Shown: positions 12,140 to 25,300 of the stretch, piece after piece
How the letters are laid out: each line of letters opens with the position of its first letter
How positions within the stretch are numbered: position 1 is the stretch's first letter
Assembly (NCBI GenBank): GCA_947568835.1
Contig: OX387605.1
Coordinates: 12,652,418 to 12,716,417, forward strand
Length of the DNA: 64,000 nucleotides
Direction: 5' to 3'
From: Protonemura montana
Lineage: Eukaryota > Arthropoda > Insecta > Plecoptera > Nemouridae
Translations under genes and position numbers: made by a program
Notes under the pieces: model-generated
Told to the model about the DNA's origin: nothing
Databases searched by the model: none
What the model saw: the letters and a program-made list of their open reading frames with translations, nothing else

Positions 12140-15074
12140 GTAGGGATTGGATAACATGGTAGACTTGTTGAGCTTTGACATTCAAGGAAAATTCTTTCCT
12201 TATTTTGACTTGTATATATTATAAAAAAAATTAACTCTTTGTACTGCCTCACATCATAAGAGAAAAGAAAGCGTAATAAAACACTTTTGTGAAATGCCAC
12301 GTGGTATTTTTGGATTTGACACCCATCGAGGGAGCAGAATCTTGTGCAGACTGAGCGAAACAAACTAGTAAGTCTGGAGTTGCACAAGCCCATAAAAAGT
12401 CGACATTTTAGTTTCACATAAAATACTAAAACAACAACAATACAACGGTATCATTAAAACATGCTGATACATTATACAATGTAGTATGTCAAATATTATA
12501 AATCTATTCTTTATAATATTCTTTAAGTTCTGTAAAAATGGTACAACTAAATATCTGTAAAACTTATTATTATTTACAATAAGATAGGGTGTCTTTTTCA
12601 CCTTGATAACAACAGCTAGAGTAACAATTTCTCACGCTAACACGGTTTCTTTGATCCATCCATAAAAGTTACATCGACCGATGTTGTACAGAGTGCTATT
12701 TCTTTCGCCTCGTCAGGAATGAATATGTAGAGAAGGTCTAAGAGCCACTTTCCCAACCTCTGCGCTGAGACTCTCGTTGCAGTGAAACGGTAGTGCAACG
12801 CAAAGGAGAGGAAAGAATACACTGGGAGTTTTGGTACTCTACGAAAATATTAAGTTGTTATTTTCAAGTGAGATCGGCAATCGGAAGCAATTATATATAA
12901 CACACATTCGACTGAATGCCAAAAGTTGAGACAGAGAGAGCACAATGAAAAATAATGTGACGAAGTTTCATGCAAAAAGTTGATCGGCTATCAATTCCAC
13001 GATGTTTGCTTATTCAAATTTTAAGACATTTTTAACATATGACATTTGTATAAAAGAAGAACACTGAATATCGGCGGCTATTAACTAGTTGGTAATATCT
13101 GCAATAATGACAAATTAAGTTAGCGCTTCTGTGTAGAGATAGAACCTACGCCCTTACGAAGTAGCTAGCTACATGTAATGCATTCACCGAATGAATCATT
13201 TGTCGTTTGTGATAATTAAAATCGAATATAGCGAGTATTCAATTTTATAACAGTAATAAATTATGTAGTAAAAATTTTGTGCGTTCAGTTGGATACATTA
13301 CATACAAAAAGTTATATTCAATAGTGTGACTAAAAGTATTAAATTTGTATTTAATAATTGCATGTTTCTTTCATGAGGGCTATACATGAATCTGGGTTTT
13401 GAGTGTGAATAGCTGGGACAATTCCGCACCGTCGATAAGTCGTGAAAGTTCAGACTTGGAAAGATCGAGCTGAGATAGAGGAAGTAATTGCCAAGTGTTC
13501 TGACACCAAACTTGGAGCCACAGAAGGATGGGAAGGAGGTGCCTTTCCTGTCGAACAGTAATCACACTCCATCGGCAGCGAACATTGGCAACCACGTTGG
13601 ACTATCCCTTCTCTGCCAACTTAGTTCAATTGTGCGTTTCTCACTTTATCTAATTGGCAAGACTGCCAAGCAGCTGGTATAGAAATTGGGGAAGAGATTA
13701 GAAGGAAACGGTAGCAAAAGATGTATAGGCAGTAGACGAAACGTTAACACTTCTGTACATCTTTCTCAGCCGGCTTTTCCTTTTTCAGTAAGTGACGTTC
13801 TTTCTACCCTCTTCCCTGTATTTTCACTTTATCTAGTTAATTTCCACAAAATAAATTTAGGACATTATAGCCCTTTCTGAATCCACCCCTTTACAACGTA
13901 AAGTATAACTTGTAACTAACCACAATGCATTTTAAGTTTCAAAACAAATAACAAAGCTTAACTGCTTCTTTTCAAGATTCATTCCAATCTCAGAGGCTGC
14001 AAATGTTTAGGTACTAGAGCTAAAAGAAAATCTTCATTTAGAAGCCTGTGCTTTAGTATACTCAACAAACTGTGTATAGGGTTCCAGATTAATTCTCTCC
14101 TGAATGAAAGTCATTAAAAACTCCTACTCTTGAACATGATTTTTGAATCTGTTCAAGTACCTTTAAAACCAAAAATGTTAGGTAACTGCAGTCACTCCAG
14201 ATGGAATCTTTCCACAAATCTTAAGTCCACTTTTTAAACAAATATGAAAAAAAATCAAATGAAAATCGTAGACTCTGTCAGAAATTAAAACTTAAACAAG
14301 TTGTAGCCCTAGCATTATCCATCACGGGAAAGTATAAAATGCAGCAAACACTTCAGCCACCTATTGTGCCGTTGACGTTTGTCCATAACAAAGTATAAAT
14401 AACAAAAATAAAATATACATCTTGCCGAGGTTTCAACATTTGAGTAGCAGCTATCCTCAACTACTTTAAATTTTTGGCAACGTTCATTCTTGGTTAATAA
14501 CAATAACTGCTATTCACTTGTTTCTAACTCAACGGCATAATTTCAACTTGTTAATCGTTAATAAGTGACTAATAAGTAAGAAACGATTGTAATTGCAGAC
14601 AACACGTCTCATTGCCGACGAGATGTATCTAACGTCAGCGTCACGCAAGTACTGTGATGCACACGAGGCAGGCACACTATCATAAGTCACTATTCCTAGA
14701 TTTGGTCGCAAGGATAAAGCCGCCGCCAGCTTCACTCAGCAGCCAGCGCAGCTTAGCAGCGTGTTTACCCACTACTTTTTGAGCCAAGTTCATTGATGTT
14801 CCTGTCCTAAATTAAATTTAAGCACATGTAGCCTCCCGCTAGAAGGACGCCGAATCGCGAGGAATCGAAGAGAACTTTCCAAACGCTGAGATAATTGTAT
14901 CGACATCAACGTGTGTTTCGTTTCCCATCATAAAACGCGATGAGATATCAGTACGATTCCGGCATTAGCAGAGTTCGAGATAGCGAGGCAATTCGAAAGT
15001 CTGACTCGTCAGATCGGAACGGTAACGTACCGGGGCCGCGATCGGAGACATAAGTGTTTTCGTCAGCATTTTGA
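12140..15074. other. intergenic region with possible UTRs and weak coding-like frames
   Basis: This must contain the 3' UTRs of the discoidin gene and of CRTC, which converge here. Two short minus-strand frames look mildly exon-like. One, about 13379-13503, follows a TCAG acceptor and reads NTWQLLPLSQLDLSKSELSR before a stop. The other, about 12637-12770, also follows a TCAG acceptor. Neither could be joined in phase to further exons, so I do not call a gene. Confidence 0.4.
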
Positions 15075-18000
15075 CTACAATCGGTCGAGACGAAAGTTGT
15101 CCTCAGTGGAGGGGTCGGTGATGACATTCATGTCGGGGTCGGTGAGCATCTGCAGGCCGTCAAAGTCGATTGGGTCTAGGCCTTCACGCAGTGACTCATC
15201 TGACGGGAAAAGGTCAGTGTCGAATGAGCCCGACATCGCACAGCCAAGGTCCTTGGCAAACTCCTGTCGCGAGAGGTCATCCCCCGTGTTTGAGAAGTCT
15301 GAAACAACGGAATCGGAATATTAATGGGTAACACAGGTGTGTCACTATGTGTCTTAACTTACTTAATTTGAAACGAAATTTGTATTTTATTTATTTTCAC
15401 ACTAATTAATAATCTTTGACAATTGGACTTAACTCACTGGCTAAATATGTCATTTACTGCAATTTTAGGATATCATCACAATTATTCACACAGCTAAGTC
15501 CCCACCAACATTTTAAATTGTTTTTGATGGCTTCAAATCTCAAACAAACAATTGCAAGAAACCCACAACTTCAGTGGGTTGTAACCTCTGTGACTTTCCA
15601 AAAATCTTCACATTGAATCTTTAAATTTACAACAGCTAGGTAGAAATGTACAGTGTGATACTGCTACAGGCAACTAATCCTAGCTCTCTCACTGGCAGAT
15701 CACTAACAGCAGTTGCAAGCGGTGTACTAAATGCAGAAGCCTTGAAGCACTGGCTGTAAATTAAATAGCGTTTCTCCCAATGAAACCCAGCAGAAGGCCT
15801 TATTCGTTCCGCTAACAACACATACCGGTGAGGATGATGTCGGGAATACTGGTGGGCGTGTTGGGCGTCTGGGGCGTTGTCTGCTGTGTGCTTCCACCGC
15901 TGGGGTTCACGTTTGGCCGACTGAACGGCATCTGCGAGCTCGGTGATTGGCTGTAGTAGCCGGGGTCTGTTGACAGCTCCTGGCTGCCCACCAAGGACAG
16001 GCAGTCTTCCTGGCTCACCGCCTGACAAAAAAACATCCCGCACACGGACTTTTAAGCGAAAATAAAACGTAATCGACAATTTCAATTATCAATATTTCTA
16101 CTTTCTCTCATGTCCAGTGCAGTACTCGAATGCTTTCATCTTAATACTGCTGATCTATGTACAGGATTGACCGTACATTGTAGTAATTGCCCGAATTTTA
16201 ATCTCACACATAAAAACTAGCTTTACACACCAAAAATCTTCCTGCACCTTTTCAGACATTTGATACAAACAATCTATTAAACTAAAGTCAGGTTATAGGC
16301 CAGACACTTGCTGTGCAGTTGCATTTTACAAAGACACGTGTATGGACTTATTCAAGGGTTTTAAAATTATGCCACCACTGTCAATCTCAATTTATCAAAC
16401 TGTATTATGTTATATTTCCAATAACAGACAGCTTGCAAATATGTCTTTATATGCCATTAATCACATTTACCAAATTATCATTTACGCCATGAAAGCGAGA
16501 AATATGGGAGTTTAACACATTATAAAAGAACTTTAGATAAGCAAGTTGACAGTGGGTAGGTACCTACTTTGGAATCCCCTTCCACAAGAACTGATGAAGA
16601 AATACAGATCCCTAGATCTCATTTGTTTCAAGCTTGTTATTCTATAATGTTTTTATACTGTTGACAGCATTTATAGCAGATTCATTTTGTGTATGAAATT
16701 GGATCGATATATCTACACTTTGACACTATTAAGCTCTAATAATGTACTTTGCAATATAATATTTACAAGATTTATTATTATTTATTATTATTTATTATTT
16801 ATAATACAATATCTTATTTATAGTAACATACTATGTGCCACTCACCTGGGAGTAGAGAGACGAGCTGTTCTGCGATCCGATGAAGTTCATCGAGGTGTTG
16901 ACTGGGTTGTCCATCTGCGGAGAAGCAAAGCAGCACGCATTGGAGTCAGACAAAACTGCGGCGCCAGTTCAACAAGCCTTAAGAGTCAGGGTCTCCAGGC
17001 AGACCGGACCTCTCGGAACATTCCAAATTCCCTAGGTCGGTATAATGCTTCGAAAACACGAGGCACACTGAAACTAACTAGTCTCACTAACTTCTATGTA
17101 ATGTACTTCTAAATAACTACTGGCTAGATACAAAAATGAGGAAGAAATTGCTATTAAAAGAAGAGTATGAAAACATGCAATTAAAGTGATGGTAAACCAA
17201 AGTGCACTGTATTAGACATTCTGAAACTTCAATTCCTTTCATTCCCTCTTTTTCTTTTCTTTGTTGCAACACATTTAACTGAACTTGGTGGGTGCCACTG
17301 TTGTACGCCAGTCATGCTTGCTTCAGTGCATTGCTGGGGAAGCACAGAATTGTGTATTATGCAAATTGTTGGTCATCAAAAAATTAGTACTTGTGATAGG
17401 TGGTATCATAATCAAGCCCCTGATTGAGCTTTTATACTGGATACATTGGATTTTTCTTGATTGCAGATGGAACATATTCGTCATGTCTATCCAAATCTGA
17501 ATCCATAAGTATAATATCTTGGTATATATCCCAAGATAGGACGAGACATGACACAAACTGCAGTTGTATAACAAACCTCTCCTTCATCTGATGCCAAAGA
17601 ATGTGTCATGAGCACAAAATCTTGTAGAAATGTTGAATCATGATAAAGGACTCGCAACTCCTTCATTAATAGTGTAACTTCTAGTGTAACTTCATCGAAA
17701 GATGCATCAAACATTTTTGACCTTCGAGTTGCCATTTGACAAAGGTTTACCATCACTTAAAGGCAAAGACATTGACAAAACAAAGATAATTTATATTACC
17801 ATTCCTAAAAACGACAAAACATTGATACAGATCGAATCGACAGCTAACTGGACAAGTTCAAACCCGCCGCCAAACGCGCTGCCGTTCTCACGGCAAGTAC
17901 CATACTGCCGAAACAAACAAAACTTCATTGACCAACGAGATTTCGACCATATGTTGCTCGTAGCAACCAGGCCAGCAAGCAGAACCAGAACCATGGAAAC

Positions 18001-21000
18001 AAAGAAAAGTGTTGCACAAAGAGCACCTCACAACCAAGAGGACCCTTTCCTAATGAGTTCTTTGACCTCAAAAAGATCAAAATGGCTGACAGGTTTCATT
18101 CCATGGCTCGTTTTTACTTTAGAGAACCCGATGTCTACGGGAATGAGATCAAAAAAATAACAAAACCTACATGCTGCTAAATATGGAAACGGTTTACCAG
18201 CCACGGAAGACAGTAAAGATTAAATGGCCCCAGGGGGCGGGAGGGAAAAGGAGTGTGACTAGGAAACTACTTGCAAACGAGCTGTGATGCACTACTCTCC
18301 CCGGAAAATAGCAGGCAGCCTAAGGAGCTAAGAAACTCATCGACTGCTCTGAACGGAATTCATGCCAACGCTTGGTAACTAACTGCCATTAATTTATGTT
18401 TTACCTAGCACAAAACCAAGTACCTGTATTTAGAAAATAAATTTCTTAGGCGGGGTTAACACATAAACAATGAGCGTACAGAATATTGTAGACATTTTAT
18501 ATCATCTCCACTACATAACTTCAATTCTCATCTTATCTAGCTAGGGTCAGCCTGAAATGTGAAAGCATTTCATAAAACTGTTTTTTATTATGAACAACCA
18601 ATTTACTAGTGAAGCAGAGAAAACAAGAGAATAGATAAGTCGTGAACAACGTAACCATTGCCAAACAATCACCTGTTGCCATTAAAGCTAAAAACCTTCC
18701 ACAACAACTAAATTATGGTCTAATAATCTTTCAAATAAAGTTTCGTTGGTCCAGTGCAGTAAACAGTAAAGAATGGCAGCCGTTCAAAAGAGCAAGAAAG
18801 GAGGTAAAAAAAGAGAAATAGAGAGCGAAGTAAGATAGTGCGACCGATGGTCATCACCTGAAGTTCTGCACTCCAGCCGCAACTAGTCTCCACCAAGCTG
18901 TGAACAAGCTGGCACCAATCCTTGTACGTTGCCAAAAGGGAATTTGCGGTGTCAATTTTCAGAAAGTACAGAGAACAGGGTTTATCTACCTAGCGAGCGG
19001 CTAAATTGTCATGAACAAAGGAGCTTGGTCGCTAGATCGAGAAACATCAACATGGATACTAGTTTTAACAGGGCTTTGCTGATTTTACAATCACAAGCAG
19101 CTCGACAGGAGTGATTATAGGAATAAGAGCGGTACATATATTTTACGGGATGACAATCGAGGTCCTAAACTTTCCTTTTTTGTTACGGTATGTAAAAAGA
19201 AGAAAACTTTTGTCTTGCCTTTTGCTACGAGATGTGAAATGCTGTGCTTGTTTTGAATCAGGCATCATAACATTGACTTGCGTCAACTAAACTGTTCCTT
19301 CTACAATTAAGTTAACGGTGTCTTGTGTGTGATTTCAGACGTAATAAAACCTGATAAACAATACATTTCTGGCCCCCAATTGTCAGATGATACTGACAAC
19401 AGAACACACAGAAAGTACACTATGATGGTGAGATAAAAAAATACTCACCACGCCCTGATGCATGAAACATACAGAATAAAGTTGGTAAGGAAAATTTTGA
19501 GGAGAGAAAAAACCAAGCCAAAACCAAAGAGATACACCAACAGAAACAAATTCTCAAGATCTTGTAAATCAAAGTTACGTGTGGGGTGGCCCAACTGTCA
19601 CTTAGTAGATAAAGCTGTCGAAATCCACCAAAACACAGAACATGTTTTTGCTGACTTACTAACTTTTTTGATTAGTATTACTGGGTAAACATCACTTCTT
19701 GGTCGAGTTTACAACTTCGAAGTCAAACCCATCGGAGAAGGCTGAACATGACCTCAAGCTTTTTAGCATTAAGTGATCCAAAGAAACAGGCAACCTGTTG
19801 GTGTGAACAGTGGGTCTAATTATATATATATATATATATATCTACAGAAGATAGATACCAACAGACCAATAGGCCAATTTATTCCAAAAACTGTCAATAA
19901 CATTTTCAAATCTACCACTAATTTTATTATCGCTCAAGTTAATGCAGCAGATAGTCCCTACTCACTAAATATCTTCTAAAAACAGCTGGTTTGAAGAAGC
20001 CTGTCGAGCTGGCGTGCAGTGGGCACTGAATTGTACATACCATGCTGAACTGTTCGAAATGGTGCTGAAGCGCGGTTGCCTGCTCCTGGCTAATGAAGTA
20101 GCTGCCGCTCTCGGAGAAGGGGCTGGAGCCTGAGCCCATGCCGGGAGAGCTGGCCGGAGATACCGGACTCTGAGGCCCGCTGTGGCCAGGGCTGCCGCTG
20201 CGGTATACTAACCCGCCCTGAACAACACCGAAGCCGTTAGTCACTAAGTTTTGGTTCTTTGGTAGTGAACCTTGGTTCAGTATCGTCAGCGGCTGTTGTA
20301 TCCCAGGTAAAATGGGATACAACAGCCGCTTGAAATAATTTACAATTTAGTGAGCAGCATGTATTCTTGACTGGAAACCTGTATTGCAAAAAATGTAAAT
20401 TAAACAGTCTTATACAGACCAAACGGCATTTGCCATCAAGGTCAAATTTAAACCTGGTCAAATCACCTTTCAGCTGCAAGAACTTGAGATAGATATGATA
20501 TAGATTACTTGGATCTTTGATTTAACAACATTTTCAGACAGTATATACTGGCCTGGATAAAATGCTCGACTAGATAACAAAGGAACGGTAGATATCACTA
20601 ACCTGTACAGCCAATCCAGGAGAAGGCAGAGGACTAAGCCTACCTAAAGGCTGCGGACTGCGATAAGAACTCAAGGAATTCATGTGCTGCTGAAACATCA
20701 AACAACACTAAGGGTCTACGCTCTACAGCATTCGCTTGCAACTAGGGGTAGTGCAGGATTGAATTTCAACTCGGCTCTTGTAAAACCTTCACTACCAAAC
20801 AATCAAATAAACCTACTTTTAAAAATACCAGACTTAGATAGATTTCCATGTTAGCCCCAATTATTTACTCCCGCTGAAACCATTCTACTCTTGCATTGTA
20901 TTCTTGCTATTCTTGTAGCATGCACTTTGCTAAGTACACCATCAATTTCAGATGTATACAAATTCACATCTACAATGGCAAAAAAAAAGTGAGCAATTTA

Positions 21001-22326
21001 GATCACCACATTCACGTCACTTGAAACCAAACGTTAAATGCAAAAATAACACAACATACACGCTGTCAGATATGTACACCCAGGTAGGGACACAAAAGGA
21101 ATGCATCATATTTTCATATGAATAAAATGTTCTTGGGGGCCCAGATCACCTCACTGAAATTCTAGGGAACAGGAAAACCACTGTCATTCTGCTACAATGA
21201 AAACTATAACAGCAGGTATGTGTAGAAAAGAATTAAGGTTTAATTTGGATCATTCTGATTTTTCTTTTATGTTGCCCCTAACTGCCTGGGTGAATGAACA
21301 GCAAAAATTCACAATTTTAGTTTTCATTGAAAAATGTTGATAAATAATAGATCAAGGCATAATTTTGAAAATTCGGCTACAATTGAAATGATTATAATAT
21401 CATCTGATGCCAATTATATTGCTGCTATTGCAACTTTGTAATAATGGTTTTACAATCGGCACTTACAGTTAATGGTTGGATCAGGTTTATCTGGAAATGT
21501 GATCTTAAATCTTTCCTATCTGTTGCAAAAAAAATGTCCTCACATTTATTTCTATCACACGACGAAAAAAATCTGAAACTTTTAAAGATATGACTATAAT
21601 GGGGTAGGAAGGCTCAAAGCATATTTTTAAGAAGTAAACAAGGAGAGGTTGATTTGATTTGTGGTGTTTTTCGACACACTGTTTTGACAACTGGCCCTGC
21701 GGCACTGGTCTGACGGCGTCGGTGGATGAGTGGATGATGATGAGGATGATGATAAACCTAACATAGCGTAGAAGGGAGGAGGGGAAACCCGGTGCTGGCA
21801 CGTAGCCTACTCCTGCTGAAGAGCACCAAGGAGACCACAAGCTTCCCTTCCGAACGTCCCTTCCGAAGGACGGCAGAACTCGAACAGCAGGATTCCTTCT
21901 CAAATACATGCCGTCGAGAGGTTGATAAGCAAGACGAATGAAGTTGCTTTACCAACTTTCAAACAGAACTGGTCATGTGAATGATGGTCATCTATACATT
22001 ATCTGACTCAGCGCAGTGTTGCTCAACTTCGGTGATCTCACAAGAACCAGTGTTTCCAACACGCCAAACCGTTCAGTTCAAACAATGAGAGGTGATCTGG
22101 CCCAGGGTGAAGGAGTGGCTGTTGAATGTCTGGACTGCAAAAATTTCCTACGTAGGTTGCATTCAAATCTCAGATACAAAAACAAAACAAATCATGCCAC
22201 AAACAAACAAGGGCCTATTAACTTACGGTTGGGATGTTTTGTGAATTGGAGATGAGATTGTTCTGGTGTTGTTGGTGTTGTTGTTGCTGTTGCTGCTGGT
22301 TCTGTTGCTGTTGTAAGCTGTGCTGC

Positions 22327-22358
<32 letters not shown>

Positions 22359-25300
22359 TTGCATATTCTGTTGCTGGTAGATGTATTGGTTCTGTTGAAA
22401 CGAGTCTAGTTGCACTTGACCACTGTTGTCTAGCGTTACGCCCTGTAGAGAGAACAAATTTAGCCTAGATCGAAATTCATCGACAGGGTACAGGCATCCA
22501 GCGTCAATATCCAGCAAGGCAGTGCAAGCGCAAGGAAAAAGATTTAAAGTATTAGCTGCTACAATAGCAAAAATGTATAGAGTATATGCTTTGTAAACCG
22601 ACATCAAAGTTATTTTATCCTGGCTCACACAGCTGAATCAATGAGAGAATATAAAAAATATCCTCACAGAGATGAGTTATATATCACGCGCTCCTTAGCG
22701 TCAATAAATTTTAGGGGACGTCGGTATGTTTATAAAAGTAAACCTTCAAATCACATGGTTAGCTACCATTGAAAAATCTTCACATATCAATCGACAACTT
22801 TAAGTGAAAAAGTCTTAGAAATCCAAAGCAGTTAGTAAAAAATTACTAGCACAAGAGCACAAGCAAGAAAGTAATATTTCAGTAGGGTTGAAAAAAATTG
22901 TGGAAATGAAAACAAACTCTTGCTAAAAGAAAGAGTAAAACCTGGCATAGAAGCTTTCCTAACGTTTAACAGATCCATTTTAGCCATAGAAAAGTTAGAT
23001 GCTAACTGTGTTTGAATCTGATCGTCAGAGGTTGAACGCTGCTATTGGGTGAGGTAACAGAGAAAGGTTTGTTAATACCAGGTGAAACAAAAAGTAACTC
23101 GAAGAGTAGAAACTTGAAATTACATGCCAGAGCTCACTACTGACCTTGCAAGTGTGCAGGTACCTAGAGTTCATTGGCACAGAGAGTTGGTTCTGGAACA
23201 AGTGTGAAAACAAATCCAAACTACAGAAACAAAACAAAAAAAAATCGTGCAAAATAATAAAACAGAAAAATGTTGGAAAAACGTCAAATAATACAAACCA
23301 TACAAATAAACAAACTGAATATAGCTCGAAGGCTGGCAGCATTTGCCAGTGACACTAACAAACATGAAAAAATTGCCAAGGCCAAGAAAGCAAGCACGCA
23401 AGCAGTAGAGATATTAAGGAAGTAACATTGTGATAAGCCAGAAACCCCTGAATAACTTTCTGTGTAATAAACGTATTTAAGACGGAAAATTAGCAGTAAT
23501 TGTTAACAGAGGAGCTTCATAAATAGTAACACCCAATGTAACAAACAGTCACTTTATATGATCTAATGCTTAATTTTTTTTTAATTTCAGAAAAAACAGC
23601 CTGGGCCTCTGGCTTTACGACATCAAAATATAAGTACGAGCGAATACCTACAACATGCTCCTAGTACTCAAACCTCTATTGCTGGTTTTAGGCAAATAAA
23701 AACCAATGAGTGAAGAGCTCAGGATGAAATGTATAAAAATCTGGCAATAAATTGATTGACCATTTGTGCCAAATGGTTAATACACTAATGAAATCTGCTA
23801 TCTTCACGTTGAGAGGTGCTTGACTCGAATCATCTCAAAGAGACATAAGCACTCTTTCTTCTTCTTAAACAAACTTTTTTGTAAAAGAAAGCTTATGGAC
23901 TTAAAAATAATGTACTTTTCATGATCTTTTTAACTCAGGTCAGCTTCTCAGTGTTTATAAACAATGCCAAAACCTTTGGCAATTAAGGTTTGAGCAAAAC
24001 AACTTTTAAACTCGAAGGCGGATGTAAAATCACAAAAAAAGTCCTTGTCAGCAGAGACCGGCGACTGAACTCACGGGTGAGGGTGCTGATCCAATAACTA
24101 GGTCGTGAAGATGCTGCTGCGGATACTGCCGCCTCCGTTGGCCCGGGGAATGCCCGGGGCTGTGCGGTGAGGACGGTCCGCCGAAAGGAAAGCGACCCGC
24201 GGGTCGCGACGACAAGCTTGTCGGGGACAGCGTTGACGGGCTAGCCGTCTGGGAGCCCTGCAATCGCCACCGCAAACTGTCACGCAGGTCTGCCGATTTT
24301 TTGGAGTGGTGCACGTGGGGTAGTATAGGTTTCATTCAATGGTGCAATGAGCAGGCAGTACAGATTGCTTGCTCCCCAAAATTTGCGATGTCTTCGCCAT
24401 GGGCTGATCAATTGGGCACAGTCAACCACAGGAGGATTTCACTGCCATCAGAGTTCTGCGATTCAGGAGTCGGAGCTTTTTTGTTCATGCAGCCAGCCTT
24501 TTTCATAGTCTTGCAAGTGGTTGAATCCATTGAAAGGTGTTTCTTGGGTTGTTTTGTCCAAAGGGTTTAAATTTCCGTGCATTGCGGAGCATTCATTCTG
24601 CTTTATCCTCATTGTAAAAAGACAATTGCAAGCAGAAAGCACTTGTTTGCATGGTCAATAATTCTTGCCACATTGTCCTTCATCTCTTTATAGACAAGCA
24701 TCTAAACGATTTTAGAGAATGCTAGCAGAATACAAAGTAATCAAGAATAATAAATTATTGACAAAACCAAGATTTAACTTTACTTAGGTGCTACAGCAGT
24801 TATTCTGGGAGCATAAATTATAAGTACCTAAATCAATTATTGATCGTGGTCCCAATTGACACAAACAGATAGCACGTCAGTATATGACATCAACAGTACA
24901 TATAATTATTATGCACGAAACATTCCACCACCAATAAAGCAGCAAAAGCCACAGGGTTGTTTTTAAAGAGGTCAAGATGTGGCAGTATTGAAAGTATATA
25001 TATACCAAACAGAGTTTTGAATGGCAAGTATTCTTTGGACTGGCTTCTCCTATGTTTAGAAAATGACTAGAACCACCCGATTAAAACCACCAGTTGAACT
25101 AGCTGATCTCACAGGCAACAGACAACATTTACCTGATATCTCTTATGGCAACTTTGACTGGTGTTCATCCAGAAATTACTGTTGCAATAAGTTGCTTTCT
25201 CAAGAAGTTCAGCCCAACAAGAATCATAGCAATTTGAAAAAGTCTGCACCGATTTCAACAACAACAAACTTTTTAATTATTTGCTTAACTCTTTGATGCC

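Noticed and set aside
12637-12770. last exon of a minus-strand gene
   Set aside because: An acceptor and about 45 open codons, but no upstream exon in phase and no family resemblance.
17702-18160. 152-codon plus-strand frame as a gene
   Set aside because: No signal, domain or splice partner; composition shifts along its length and it overlaps a better minus-strand candidate exon.
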